64,000 nucleotides of DNA from Boletus sp. NGJ (lineage: Eukaryota > Basidiomycota > Agaricomycetes > Boletales > Boletaceae), in contig JAGTXK010000103.1 of the NCBI GenBank assembly GCA_019096195.1, positions 1 to 64,000 of the forward strand. The letters run 5' to 3'. Under the pieces are notes generated by a model. That model was given only the letters and a program-made list of their open reading frames with translations. It was not told the DNA's origin and did no database searches. The position numbers were made by a program, and so were the translations under genes. This document shows, piece by piece, positions 1 through 12,272 of the stretch (position 1 is the first letter of the stretch; each line of letters begins with the position of its first letter).

Positions 1-1005
1 ACGCCTGGTAACAATGGTGACACATTCCCGTATAATCCCCCTGTTGGATTATCGGACTAGCAGGACTTGAGGGAATACTTCAACCTCCCGAGGCCCTATA
101 CCCTTGGACTGGGGACCAACTGCTAGCTTTACATAGAGTCCTCTCATTACCTCTACGACCGATGGCGGAGTCTCGGATTTACCACAGAATCCCAATCCTT
201 ACACTAAGGAGGGGGCAGACCGGTGTGCAGGCCTAGGAGCAGTAGCCTTCTGTCTGCTGATTCCTAGGGCTTACTGGGCCTAATATTGAATGGCGGAGTC
301 TTTGATGCCGGTGGCGAAGTCCCAGGCTTTGTCTTGTCTTGTCAGTGGCGGAGTCCTGACCGACGACAACCAACCTCTATTGGTTGTTTGTGTTGCCGAA
401 GCTTTAGAAGCGAGTAATGGCAGCGACGGCGCACAAGTGCGAAGTGATGAGAACGATGATCACGAGCACAAGGGCAAGCACCTCCAGATTGCAGGAGAAG
501 GCTTCTGAGGTGAAGTGGAACCTTTAGCGGGAGAAGCAGTAGATTACACAGGAAGGAGTGTAGATCTAGGTTAGAGTTACATGAAGGGCCCGCATCCCTA
601 TTTATAGGCCTTACCCCTCTAGGGCAGGCTTCGTGACGAATATAGTAATATCTAGTTGCAGACGAGAGATTACTATAAATGGATCAAGGCATGAGTCAAA
701 TGGGGAAAGTAGGAATACTGGGCTATGCACGAGAGAGCATAGCCAAGGAGGCAATGTCTATGATCGGGATCAAGAAGGAGGAAAGCATGTATCAGACAAA
801 ATGGGAAGGCGGTGTCCATACCAAACGGGTAGGTTCCTAAAAAGGGAGTTACGAATAACTCTCTAGAAAGGAAGGTCCGGATGGGGCGATGTCTGAGTCA
901 GTGTCACGGGGGAATCCCTGGTCAGAGTCGAAGAAGAGGTCGTCCTATAGTTCTATGGGAGGAGAAGGGAGGGGAAAAGATGTACCCCCTTCGGTAACCG
1001 TAACA
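1..1005 (-). mobile_element. LTR of the Ty3/gypsy family (family 1), cut by window edge
   Basis: This is the reverse complement of the two LTRs that bound the element at 10,835-20,167. The shared ends are TGTTA...TAACA, and only about four bases are missing at the left edge of the window. The right end, TAACA, lies at 1,001-1,005. In this orientation it is either a solo LTR or the 5' LTR of an element lying to the left of the window; the target duplication cannot be checked. Its right neighbour is a gag-like fossil on the same strand, so the LTR appears to have landed in an older retroelement. Confidence 0.85.
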
Positions 1006-2924
1006 GTAAATAGCCAAGCGGTTGCAAGCTGACTAGAGGCAAAGTTTGCAAGAGATCCAGATAGTGACTTGATGATAGTCAATCAGTAATCCTTTTCATT
1101 GATGTCTACCCCCACTGATGCTAGCTCCTCGCACTTTGTCCATAGTCCATCCAAGAAATGATAGACTTTACCACCTTTCAGCATCCTAGAGTCTAGGAAT
1201 TGGGTATGCAGGTCTGTCTGAGCATATGTTCTCTTTTCTGTGTATTTGCACTGAGTTCTATGTAGGCGAAAGCAATGGAAACTTTATCTAACAATAGGTT
1301 TCCCCAGATGCTTGCTTTGCCTCCCATGGTTAGAACACTATAAGCTAGGGGAAAGTTTACCCCTAGATGAAACAATCTCTAGGTTTGCTAGATTGAGTCA
1401 GTTGAGTACTTAGTGTAGCTAAGTGCAGTAGCTAAGTGCATGGGTTGTTCGCCAATTCCCAATAAGTATTGAAGAATTGAAATTGAAATAGTTTCAACGG
1501 TAGTCTGGTTAATAGTGTAAATAACTATAAACATGTTTAAAGATATGCTAGTCAACACTACTAGGTTGCTAGACTTTTGGTTAGTAGGCTTTTTTAGAAA
1601 GTCAAATAAGTCAATTGCTTTAAAAGGGCAATGACTTTATGGCTGGTAATCCACAGATATGCTGGATTGTTGAGATGTTGAGATGTTCCAGATAAGACTG
1701 GAATAGGTTCACACTACACTTAGGTCACTCAGAGAGGTTGTAGTAACTCAATCTTATTATTTGCTAAGGAGAATGCAATTCAGTGCTTGTTTGGCTGTAC
1801 TGTCACTTATTCTCTTAGGTGGGCAGTCAGCAGAGTAGCAGGGACATTTAGAGTCTAGTAGAATTAAACTGTTGGGGATCTATTCCCTTTTGTTGCCCTA
1901 TTTAGGGTTTTCTTCCAAAAAGGTGTCCTATATTTCTTGTACACTATTGGCTACAAGAGCTTACTCCTAACAATCTAACTAGCTGTCTAAACAATGGAGA
2001 ATGTCCTCCTCAAGGTCCTCTGTGGGTTGCCTGTGAGTGGTACTCCAAGTAGGGGTGAGAATTGTTCTCCTCGAGAGAACCTCTCTGGTTGAGATGCCCT
2101 GTATGAGGGGTGATCTGCTCTCTTGGTGGCCTGAATGGCTCTCCTTTTATAGATAAATACATGGGCTTGGCTAGCCAATCAGAAGGGTTGGCTGCTTACT
2201 AATGCCAAGAGTTTTATTACAAATGCCAAGCTTTTGCTGACTGAAGCATAGAACTTCAAAGAATGCCATAGAACTCCATGGAATGTTCAGTCAGGTGATA
2301 CAAGGCTGTATAGCTCATGGTCACATGATCATGTTCTCTCACTGGCACTTGGCTATATACATTTTATTTACAGTTCTATTAGCTATGTACTTGTAGATAG
2401 TAACAGAGCCATGTATTGGAGAAAAACATTAATTTCTCCTTGGTTTCTTGATGGAATATTCTAAGAATTGTAGGGTTGCTAGATCATACTAAGGGTCATA
2501 GGGCCCTAGAGTATTGGAATATTCTAACTGCTGCAAGTGGTAGAATTAATTCTATTTGGGTCCTAGCTTCTAATTGTGCATGAAACGAGTTTGATGCAGG
2601 TCAGCGCACAATCTCATCCCACATGGCTTTGACAGAGGAGAGTTTCCTGATTTTCAGAGTGGTTGAGTCCAGGATCCGCTGGATAAGCAGGTGCTTTAAG
2701 ATGCTTTCATTCTTATGCCACTTTATTATCTCCTCAGTCTCTGTTGTTGACATGGAGGTGTTATAGTTCAGTTTGGGGGAAGTTCCATCAAAGTGCCTTC
2801 ACATGTCCTTCACTTTGACAGCGACTTGAAAATGGAAGGCAAATATCGCCTAATTTATATCTTTTATATCAAGTTTAGCCACATTGTTGGGCAATGTATT
2901 GGTGGTGACAGGGACAGTTGACAT
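1006..2924 (-). mobile_element. Ty1/copia-type gag fossil, interrupted by an insertion
   Basis: Minus-strand translation from about 2,924 down to 2,610, and again from about 1,250 down to 1,010, resembles the gag (UBN2/DUF4219-like) region of basidiomycete copia elements. Readable pieces include STTLKIRKLSSVKAMWDEIV and ELASVGVDINEKDY. The two halves are separated by roughly 1.35 kb of unrelated DNA, and the left half stops at the LTR at 1-1,005. No protease, integrase or reverse transcriptase was seen. It is an old, broken fossil with low CpG content. The family call rests on memory of the domain, not on a search. Confidence 0.5.
1252..2604. mobile_element. Unclassified insertion inside the gag fossil
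   Basis: About 1.35 kb separates the two gag-like halves. The bases at the two junctions, TGCAC at 1,247-1,251 and CGCAC at 2,605-2,609, could be a 5-bp target duplication that differs by one CpG-to-TpG change. No long reading frame or clear terminal repeat was found. A TATA-like stretch lies on the minus strand near 2,143, and the sequence is AT-rich and CpG-poor. A solo LTR of an unrelated family is the likeliest identity, but this is inference. Confidence 0.35.
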
Positions 2925-3539
2925 CAGTGTAAAAGTAGTGAGCTGTTAATTTCTTCTGTATTTAGAGGTGTGAAACAGCAGAGCTCATAACCTGTTAGAT
3001 ATCAAAGACCAGGAGGGAAATGAGAGTGCAGCTAGTAAAGTATACTATGTATAGTGTAAGCCAAATGGAAGGGTAATAAGGAGAGTAGTAGCTCACCTCA
3101 GTTGTTGTGCAATGTAACAGACTGAGGAGAGCAATTGCTCAATCCTACATATATAAAACACTACAGCTAAAAGTTTGAAAGATATCCCAAACTGTGGAAA
3201 GGGGGCAGTGTAGCATACTACACCGCAAGTGAACACATGGTGCATAGAATATAATTGGTGGTAATCACAAGGGCAAAGCACATGCTTGTATTCCAACAGA
3301 AAACTCTGGCTCTAATCTGGTGCTCACCTGTAAGCATCACCATAGGGAAAGATGCACCTGCAAGCATGTGGCCAGCCTGATCAGAATAAAGATGGTGGAA
3401 CTGAGGGCCATTGTGTACACTACTGTGTAGGTGAGTGCTCAACTACAATCAGACAATATACATCTTAGTGAAGACATTAGGTTTGATTTGCACTTTCCAG
3501 TTGTGGGACATGGAGGGTCATGGATGGAATCTTCAACCA
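2925..3539. other. No recognisable gene
   Basis: AT-rich, CpG-poor sequence with only short, unrelated reading frames on both strands. It could include the worn 5' part of the Tc1/mariner relic that follows or the leader of the gag fossil, but nothing here supports a call. Confidence 0.5.
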
Positions 3540-4020
3540 TGACCAGTTCTACAATTCTATTGTGAATTGGTTTAAAAACACCAAGAATGCTGAGGAGAAA
3601 GCTTTTGTAGATGACCTCCTTCTGTGATGGAACTGGTAAGCTGATTCCTGTCTAGCTAATCCCTGTTGCCCTGTTGGTGACATCACTGCAATATTTGAAA
3701 CAGAAAAACTTTTGGGTGGAAGGGGGTCATGGATAATTGTCATATCCACAAGACCAAGGTGGTCCATGCACTTGTTGAAGATATGCACCGTATATCAATG
3801 TGTTGTTTGTTCATATACTAACTGCTGCTAGTTTGCAAGCTAATTTTTCTTCCTGCATACTTACTGATTACAATCCAATTGAACAGGCTTTCTCAGTGAT
3901 CAAGGCATACTTTGGTGCTATCCCAATGACTTCTTAATGACCACAATTGTGTGTGCTTGTCAAAACATTACCCCTAACAAGGCAGAAGAACATTTTCGAA
4001 CATTGGGTTATATTGTATAG
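3540..4020 (+). pseudogene. Tc1/mariner-type (DDE_3) transposase relic
   Basis: Catalytic-core motifs of Tc1/mariner transposases are visible on the plus strand in more than one frame. MDNCHIHKTK starts at 3,729 and holds the second acidic residue. It is followed by a CKLIFLPAY-like stretch near 3,840, then DYNPIEQAFSVIKAYF from about 3,866 with the third-acidic-residue context, and CACQNITPNKAEEHFRTLGY near 3,955, ending in a stop at 4,018-4,020. Frame changes lie between the blocks, so the gene is dead. The N-terminal DNA-binding domain and terminal inverted repeats were not found. This is a typical fungal DDE superfamily endonuclease fragment. Confidence 0.75.
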
Positions 4021-5039
4021 TGGAAAATGGACTTCGTACTATAATTATAGAGCCTTGTAGATTTCCACTGCACTAAATGTATACTTGCAATTGTCACAAC
4101 AAATCTAGAGAGAACAAATTGTGGCAATGTATTTCAATCAGGAAAATAATATGCAACATGGAGATTGACACTATTACTTGAAGAAACTATCGAAACCATT
4201 ATCATTGGCATCCTCACAAACAGTAAATCCTCTCAAAAAAGGAAGCTAGATACTGTGATCTATAGATTGGTACCAAAGTTCATAATTCTTTGACATGTCA
4301 CCACCTCCATCCTCAGCAATCATTAGAGATCCAGTAAAGTAGCAGCCACCACCATCATAAAACTTCTTCTTGTAAGCAACCCTTTTCTGAGGTCGATGGG
4401 TAGGTGACCTTGATTGGCTTGTTGAGCTCTGATCAGTGTTGCTATGCTTGCATTTCATATCAGGACCATTCCACCAGGTGATGGAATCCTTCTTCAGATG
4501 AACTATATTGCCAGCCCATCTGTAAAAAGACCAGGTACTATATAGTCCCAGTAGATATCATAGGCTTCCCTCAACTATATAATACTATGTAGGCACTCAG
4601 TTCACACAGAGCACTACCATAGTAAACTGTAGCAGTCCTTAGCATTGGACAAAAATCACTACAAAGGACTATGTAGTACTACATTACACAGCTATAGCAG
4701 TCCATAGCATTGATCAAAAAGCACTACATTGCATGAAGCCACAATACCATCAACAATAATAAACCATCCCTACCACTGCATATTGAGTCCTTCATCAAAC
4801 AACCCTCAAGTCAAAATCATTCTCCAAGGAATCATTTCCATCCATTGGAATATCTTCATCCTCACCTGCACTGACCTACCCTACTCCCTGTTCTTTGTCC
4901 TAAATCTCATCCACTTCATTCACCTTGTGTCTCACATCCTGCCTGAATTCTTCGATTGCATCTTGGATGTCATCCCATGGAATAAAGGCTACCCTATTGC
5001 TCTGTTTTGATATGAGGTTGACACTGGCATGTAACCTAC
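4021..5039. other. No recognisable gene
   Basis: AT-rich, CpG-poor sequence. Short reading frames occur on both strands (for example 4,246-4,458 minus and 4,729-5,010 plus), but none has a recognisable motif. The stretch may include untranslated or terminal parts of the neighbouring DUF6532 gene or transposon relics. Confidence 0.45.
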
Positions 5040-6790
5040 ACTCAATCATTAGAGACACACAGATAATGTATTTTATGCTTATCTTCCATTGTTGAAGACC
5101 TGCCAGAGCATCTTGGGCAATATATCCATTTCATTCATCTCCTGCTGAAAGTATTCAAGCATCTTGAGGTGATGCTTGAAGAAACCTTTGTACTAGTCTT
5201 TCTTGAAATAAATCAACTTGTGTCTTCCAGCGATCCATTCATCCAGCACACACTTGATCTTTTAAGCATTAGGACATGACCACAGTGTTAGCAAAAACCT
5301 TACCACCATGAGCATCAGTGCAAATCCAACACAGGGGAATGGGTTGTAATATTCCACCCATTTGATCCCTTTGTCAGCCTTACTTTTGAAGAGCACTTCA
5401 TTAATGATCTGCTGAATGATCTCATGCTGATAAATCCCAGTGTAATGAGAATAGAGCTCCTGATTATGATAGGAATTCTAGTTAGTAGTATCACCACACT
5501 TGATCCTGAGTACTTATGTGGCAAGTGAATGCTGAATTGGACTTCAGCTCAGTGACCAGGTTCCAATTTTTCTCTTTGGTGACAGTTGTGTCATCCATTT
5601 CAAACCCATATGCACTAGCAACAATAGCTTGCACTTTTGTTTTGAATTCCCTGCACAGGCTCAAGCCTCATGCTGTTATCTAAATGATATTGAATAAGGA
5701 GTCTACAACCTGTGAATGTCACTCACCACTGAGATAAGACCACATCAAAAGGGAGATCTGTGGACTTGTAGTGTTTGCAGCTCATATCCCAAGCTTTCCT
5801 CACAAACTCAAGATTGACCTGCACATCAGGAAAAGGATTATTCATTAGTAGGAGAAAATAATAGAGGTGGATGGCAGTGTTGAGAATGTAACAAGTTGCA
5901 GCATCATAGTTAGCCACCTTGGGTTGCCTTTTCCCAGCTGGAATTTTTTTGCTATCCACTATCATCTTATCTGCTGAGAGTTCATCCTCATCACTGGGCA
6001 CAATATGAAAAACTGGGTTCTTTTGGATAAAGGGCGGAATATTTGGATCAATGTCATCTTCCAGGTGATTACTGTTGCTGCATACTGTATAATGGGGTTG
6101 ACATTGTCTGTCCTAGGCTGGAAATCACTATCATTATATGCCTTGCCAATAGCAGGCTTAAAATGACTGGGTTTGTTTGTAGACATACCAAGAACAATGT
6201 GGTTGTTGGTCATCAACCCCTTAAAGACCCTACTTATCCATCTGTCTCTCTGCTGGGAAATGGAGTAGCACATGAGATATTTTGTGTGTGGTTGCATCCA
6301 AAGAATTCAATCCAAGTGCATCCAGCTTGAGAGACTGTATGAGCTTGGAAATGCAAAGATGTTGCAGGCTGTAAACTAATTTATATCAAAATCAATAACA
6401 AATCAAAACCAACTTACCTTCTGAGTGGGTATGGGAAATGCTGGTGGGGGTGGAATGTTGCCCTCCTGTGCCATGAGTATCAGGGCTCAGGATGTAAGAT
6501 CAGCATGCATTAGAGTTTGGCTGAGTCTGCCTGCAGCACATGACTAAAACTAAGCAATGATTAGCAGAAAAAGTGCATGAGAAACACAGATCTACATACT
6601 GCTTTATTGACAACAGGTGGCATATCAGCTGCTATCTCTTGTGATTGAGAAGACTTAGCCTTGAGCAGATCATGTTGTGCTGCCTTTGTGACCTGATCAT
6701 GCTTCTGGAATTGCTCCTCACATCTCTTGGCCTTCACAAGAGCTTCCTGTTGGTAAGTAATCTTCTTCTGTTCCTGATCCTCTTAAAGTA
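5040..6790 (-). pseudogene. DUF6532-domain protein gene, decayed
   Basis: Minus-strand exons read in order. A coiled-coil, lysine/glutamine-rich N-terminal part lies at about 6,780-6,600. A short exon MAQEGNIPPPPAFPIPTQK follows at 6,473-6,416, ending at a GTAAG donor. Blocks of the DUF6532 fold then follow: NYDAATCYILNTAIHLYYF and FVRKAWDMSCKHYKSTDLP near 5,920-5,760, SAYGFEMDDTT near 5,615, GIYQHEIIQQIINEVLF near 5,435, and VLDEWIAGRHKLIYFKKD with ILPKM near 5,255-5,110. DUF6532 proteins are abundant, functionally unknown proteins of mushroom genomes. An in-frame TAG near 5,480 and CpG loss suggest a dead copy, although some breaks could be introns. It lies between two transposase relics. 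Confidence 0.6.
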
Positions 6791-7341
6791 TGTATTTAGT
6801 TAGTATTAGGATACAATGGTCTGAGCATCATGTGTGTTTACCTTGCATAGCTTGAACCTTGGCTGAGGATTGACAAAGACACCCACTTGAAGTACAAGTA
6901 GTAGTGGGCTGTTTCAGCATACTGTTGTAAATGAAAATGTAGATGAGTACTAGTTAGCAAAAGACAAGAGTTAGGTAAAGGGTGTAGTAAAGAGTGTAAC
7001 ATATTAGGAGCAATGACAGGAAATGTTAATGGGGCTGAAGGGACAAGCCTGTCACCTTTGCAGCAGCAGCCAATGGTGAGTGGAGCTGACAAAGAGTCAG
7101 GTTGGCTGATCAGCAGATAGGTCCACTGCAGGGTCCAAATTATGATAAGTGAAGTCAGATCTGAGTACACAATCATACCAGGCCTTGGCAAAGAGTGGTA
7201 AGGTCAAACAACCTGGAAAAAAAAAAAAAAAAAAATATGTATCCTGGTTGAAGCTAAGTGAGTGCTAACACAAAGCAGAAGGTAGCAGCAGGGTCATAGA
7301 AGGAACAGTGGGTGTCGAGCTCAACAACTCCTTGAGAGTGG
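6791..7341. other. Spacer with an 18-nt poly-A tract
   Basis: A run of about 18 A residues at 7,217-7,234 sits in AT-rich, CpG-poor DNA ahead of the Plavaka relic. A minus-strand reading frame (7,191-6,838) has no recognisable domain; it may be the 5' exon region of the DUF6532 gene. No transposon terminal repeat could be placed here. Confidence 0.4.
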
Positions 7342-10000
7342 GTGATGGTTGAAAGGCAAGATCTGGGTCTGCCTCTTTTTCTCTTGCTATCAACCATCCC
7401 AAAGCCACCCTGCCATAATATTCAGTATGCAAATCACACTTGCAATTATTGCAAACATACCTTTATGAGTACCAGCAGTGTGTGTTGTCACATTGCACAC
7501 TCCATGCAATGTCATGAATGGCAGGAAACCAAAATGGAGCATGCTGGGGGTCAGAACTCAGATCACAACATGGAGGATATATTTGACTTGCCAAATGAAA
7601 ATAATGACATTGATATAAGCAGCGAGCGCTTCAGTACATCCAATGGACATGAGGAAGGAGCAGCTACACCTCATGAGGACAAGGAAGAGCATTGCCACAA
7701 TATAGAGAATGAAGGAGACAGTTTTCCCCATTTTGCTGTAGAGTTTTCCATCCATGTGGCCATGGATATACTAGGCCATGGCACAACCCCTTTTGAACAA
7801 ATGAAGCTGTTTCAGGATGGCTCTGGGGAGAGCACATACACACTGTTTGCAGATCATGATGATTGGGAACTTGCACAGTGGCTCATTAGGAACATGAACC
7901 AGTGAGCCACAGAGGAATTCTTGAAGTTACCCATAGTCAGTATCTGTTCATTCTGGTTATTTAGTGGTTTATTGATATATCTTGATCAAGACAAAGAGTT
8001 GGACACAGCCATCCTATTGTAGCAATTACATGTTCTTAAAACTCATGAATAAGCTACCCACAGAACCAGAATGATCCTGTAGACTGGTCCATGTTCATGG
8101 TGATCTTGGACCACTCTAAGAAAACAATGCAATGGAGAATATGCAGGATGGCAAGTCAGGAGAACTTGAACTGTGGATGTATGATCCAGTAGCCTGTGTG
8201 CAGGAGATAATGGGAAATTCTGAATTTGAAGAAAGCATGGCTTATGCTTCCAAAAAGGTCTATATATGTAAACTGTGAAGGTCAGATGTGCCAATACAAC
8301 AAGATGTGGACTAGTAATCGGTGGTGGAATATGCAGGTGAGTAATCATCCAAGTTGATTGAAGTTTATACACACCTAATGAGCATTTAGACATAATTGCT
8401 AGTGGGTGCAATGATTGTGCCAGTGATATTAGCATCCAATAAAACAAAGCTGTCATGCTTCAAGGCAATAAGACTGCATGGCCCATATACTTGACTATAG
8501 GAAATATAACAAAAGAGGTCTGCCATGAACCCTCATATCACACATCCATATTGTTAAGATACTTATCTGTCTCAAAACTGGTATTCTTTGAAAACAATTT
8601 GGTCACTGGTTACCATCTTTTCCATTATTGCATGAAGTTGCTACTACAGTCACTTGTGACTACTGGTCAGCAGGGTGTGAAGATGATTTGTGCAGATGAT
8701 TGCATTTGGTGTGTCTTTCTAATACTTGCTGCATTTATTGGTGACCACCCTGAGCAGTGTCTGGTGGCATATTGCACCAAAAATTGATGCCCCAAGTGCT
8801 TTGTACTAGCTAATCAACAAGGTGCAAACTTGCAGTTCACATGCTGCAACCAAATAGAGATAAAGCAAACACTTTATGTGCAGGCCACCAATTAGTATCC
8901 ACCCAAGTTCATCGCTGAGAGCTTGTGCCCAGTCTTCTTGCCCTTCTGGGCTGAGCTCTCCCATACCAACATTTTCCTCTGCATCATCTCTGATATTCTT
9001 CATCAACTGCATCAAGGTATCATCAAGGACCACCTCAAGAAATGGTGTAGTGTGCTCACCAGGATAACTCACTTTAATGCACACTTTCAAGTGATGCCCA
9101 TCTTCTCCAGGCTTCAACACTTCAAGAATGGGATCTCAACAATGGACCACTGTCAAACACAAATAGCTTGAACATGTCTTCATTGATGCTCTTGTGGAAG
9201 CTATTGTGGAATCACATGTTCTGCAAGCTGCCTACTGCCTCATCAACTTTGTCCATCTTGCTCAGTACCAGTTATACATGGATGACACACTTGCAGCTTT
9301 ACAGCATGCTCTTGATGACTTTCATCACTTGAAAGATATATTTATTGAGCTTAGGTGCCAGGATCACTTCAACATCCCCAAGTTCCTTTCTCTTGTTCAC
9401 TATACTAACACCATTTGTAATCTAGATAGTCTTGATGGACTAAACACAGAGACCTCTGAGCATCTCCATATTGATTTTGCCAAGAAAGCCTATGCAATGA
9501 CCAGTAGAAGAGACTACACAGTCCAGATGACCAGATGGCTCCAATGACAAGAGGCAGTGCATAAAACCAGTCTCCCAGAAGTAGAATTCTCCTTCTCCAG
9601 TGATTCAGAGCATGCCAGCAAAAGCCCTGTCTGAGATATCAAGTGTCACCCAGCCTTGACTATATCCTGTTCATTTCAACACTACTGGATTACCTGGCAG
9701 CCCCAATTTCCCAAGAGAACTATTCAATATCTGGAACAGCATCATGGTGCTGTGTATTTTTTTGACACACTCAAAGCATTTGTCAACACTCTACCTTATA
9801 GCCACTGTGTTTTTGAGCCTAACACCAATGACCACTTTGATGTTTTCAGCAACCTTGTTCTCTTCATGCCTCTAATGGGGCATGCAACCAGCAAACACTC
9901 AAGAATTCATTCACATCTACAACACTACAATGGAATTTGCAAACCACCTACATCAGCCAGATATGATACTGTGTTGGTGGAAGTAGATACTGAGCTATGA
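7342..10000 (+). pseudogene. Plavaka-type (CACTA superfamily) DNA transposase, decayed
   Basis: The reading frame at 7,342-7,905 has an N-terminal C2H2-like zinc finger (CNYCKHTF, residues about 34-56), an acidic linker, and the ELAQWLI block that opens the Plavaka core. After about 550 nt of disrupted sequence the core resumes at 8,455: GNKTAWPIYLTIGNITKEV, KMICADDCIWCVFLILAAF, EQCLVAYCTKN, then DILHQLHQGIIKDHLKKW near 9,000. From 9,194 it continues with YQLYMDDTLAALQHALDDFH, HFNIPKFLSLVHY and LNTETSEHLHIDFAKKAY. A C-terminal part runs to a stop at 9,998-10,000. Stops (for example after 7,903 and near 8,787) and at least two frame changes make it inactive. CpG is nearly absent. Terminal inverted repeats were not identified. 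Plavaka elements are known from Agaricomycetes. Confidence 0.85.
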
Positions 10001-10379
10001 AAACAGGGCAGTCTACATGATACATACATTATTCTCATTAGTGTGTCATTATACTGTACAACTGCTTGACATGCACTTTTGGTGGAGGGGGTAGGCAGGT
10101 GGGCAGGCAGTGAGTAATTTCATGTTGCTTGGCAAGCATAAACTCCTTGCCCTGATCTCATCATCACATTCTCAGAAATAGTTTGTATACTATATACCAA
10201 CAATATCCAGACTTCTGATGCTATAAATTGTTACTCTTATTTCAAAGATATTTTCTTATTACTAAGTTATGCTGATCTCAAAGCTTTTCTTCACAAGGAC
10301 AAGCCAGTGAATAGGAAAGTAAGGCTGTACATGTCCATTAGCACACCCATGCTATGTACTTGACCTCCCCCCCACTATA
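10001..10379. other. No recognisable gene
   Basis: AT-rich spacer between the end of the Plavaka transposase and the next LTR. It may hold the 3' end of the Plavaka element, but no terminal repeat could be placed. Confidence 0.4.
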
Positions 10380-10834
10380 TGTTATGCTGGGTAACAAGTG
10401 ACACATTCCCAAGTAATCGACCACCTGGTTGATTACTGGACTAGCTGGACTTAAGGGGAAAATACCTTCTGAGGCCTGAGTTCCTTGGATGGAAATCGAC
10501 AGCTAGCTTCTACATAGAGCCTCCCTTGGGGTTGGAGCCTTCTCTGCAACTGATGACAGAGTCTTGGACTTTGACAATAGTGGCACAGTCCAATGGAGGT
10601 GCAGATCTATCATGTACAGTTGCCAGTGATGGAGTCCTGGGCTTATATGGGTGCCAGTGGTGGAATCTTGGGCTTATACAGGTGCCAGTGGCAGAGTCCT
10701 AGGCTTATACAGGCAGAACCCTGTCTATGTTGGTGTTGCCATTGGCTAGGTATGCAAGCGAACAGCAATGAGGCCACACAAGTGCGAAGTGATGAGGAGC
10801 AAGATCACAAGCACTGTGGTGATCACTTCCATAG
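10380..10834 (-). mobile_element. Partial family-1-related LTR, truncated by the Ty3/gypsy element
   Basis: It begins TGTTATGCTGGGTAACAAG at 10,380, the reverse complement of the 3' end of a family-1 LTR. It follows the same order of short repeats as 1-1,005 and 20,326-20,839 but with many differences, so it is a diverged subfamily. It stops where the 5' LTR of the next element starts on the opposite strand. The missing remainder is not found on the far side of that element at 20,168. Confidence 0.75.
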
Positions 10835-11815
10835 TGTTATGGTTACTGAAGGGGGTACATCTTTTCCCCTTCCTTCACCTCCCATAGGACTATGAGACGA
10901 CCTATTCTTCGACTCAGACCAGAGATTCCCCCGTGACACCAACTCAGGCATTGCCCCATCCGGAATCTCCTTTCTAGGAAGTTATTCGCATAACTCCCTT
11001 TTCAGGAACCTACCCGTTTGGTATGGACACTGCCTCTCTTATTTCATTTGATATATGCTCTCTTCCTTCTTGATCCGATCATAGACATTATCTCCTTGGC
11101 TATGCTCTCTTGCACATAGCCTCGTATTCCTACCTTCCCATTTTGACTCATGCCTTAATCCGTTTATAGTAATCTTTCGTCTGCAACTACAATTACTATA
11201 TTCGTTATAAAGCCTGCCCTAGAAGGGTAAGACCTATAAATAGCGATGCAGGCCCTTCATGTAACTCTAACCTAGATCTACACCCCTTCCCATGTAATCT
11301 ACCTGCTTCTCCCGCTAAAGGTTCCACTTCACCTCAGAAGCCTTCTCCCATGTTCTGGAGGTGATCACCCTCATGCTTGTGATCATCTTTCTCATCACTT
11401 CACACTTGTGCACCGTCATTGCCATTACAGGCTTCTAAAGCTTCAGTGACTCCAATGACCAACAGAGGTTGGTCGTCGTCAGTTAGGACTCCGCCACTGA
11501 CCCAGCAAGACCAGGACTCCACCACTGGCATTAGGCCCTATAAGCCCAGAAGACTAGCTGACGGAAGGCAACTGTCTCTGGCCTGCGCATACAGTCTGCC
11601 CATCCTTCATGAAGGATCGTGCCACTGTGGTAAATCCAAGACTCTGCCATTGGTCATAAAGATAATGACAGGACTCTATGTAAAGCTAGCAGTTGGTCCC
11701 CAATCAGAGGAAACCTTGGGCCTCTGGAGGTAGATATTTCCCTCAAGTCCTGCTAGTCCAGTAATCCAACAGGGGGATTATACAGGAACGTGTCATATTG
11801 TTACCTGGCATAACA
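10835..11815 (+). repeat. 5' LTR of the Ty3/gypsy element
   Basis: The 981-bp terminal repeat runs from TGTTATGGTTAC to CCTGGCATAACA, with matching TGTTA/TAACA ends. A TATA-like box (TATAAATAG) starts at 11,235. The family is shared with 1-1,005 and 19,156-20,167. It is about 30 bp shorter than the 3' LTR, which carries an additional copy of a short internal tandem unit near 19,850-19,900. Confidence 0.9.
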
Positions 11816-12272
11816 AAAGATCTAGGTTATAAATTGTCAAAGACTATTCAGTCTAGCAACTCCCATCGTCATTCCAAGGAATTAAAACTGCCTATCAGGG
11901 GATAGGCCCTCGCTCTACGCACTGCACAGAATCAACCTTTCCCATCTCCTAGGAGAAGATTGAGAAGAAGAAGCCACATCATCATGGACTTCTACTCCTA
12001 TCTCCGATATGTCTTCATCAAGAAGGATTCCAGGATTATCCCATTACAATGATCCTCCCACCCACGCATTTCCAGAACAACCCAGACGACCAGATTTTCC
12101 AGATGGTCTCCGCTCTCGAACCTCGACCCCATCGGATGCTCCCATCCCACTGCCAGCATTCCAACCGGTTCCCATCTGAGTAGACTCCCCCGACCCTCTT
12201 TTCCCTAGCGGAAGATCTAGTCCTGATTCAGGAAATCCCTGGCCCAAAGAAGACACAGACGACAAAGACAAT

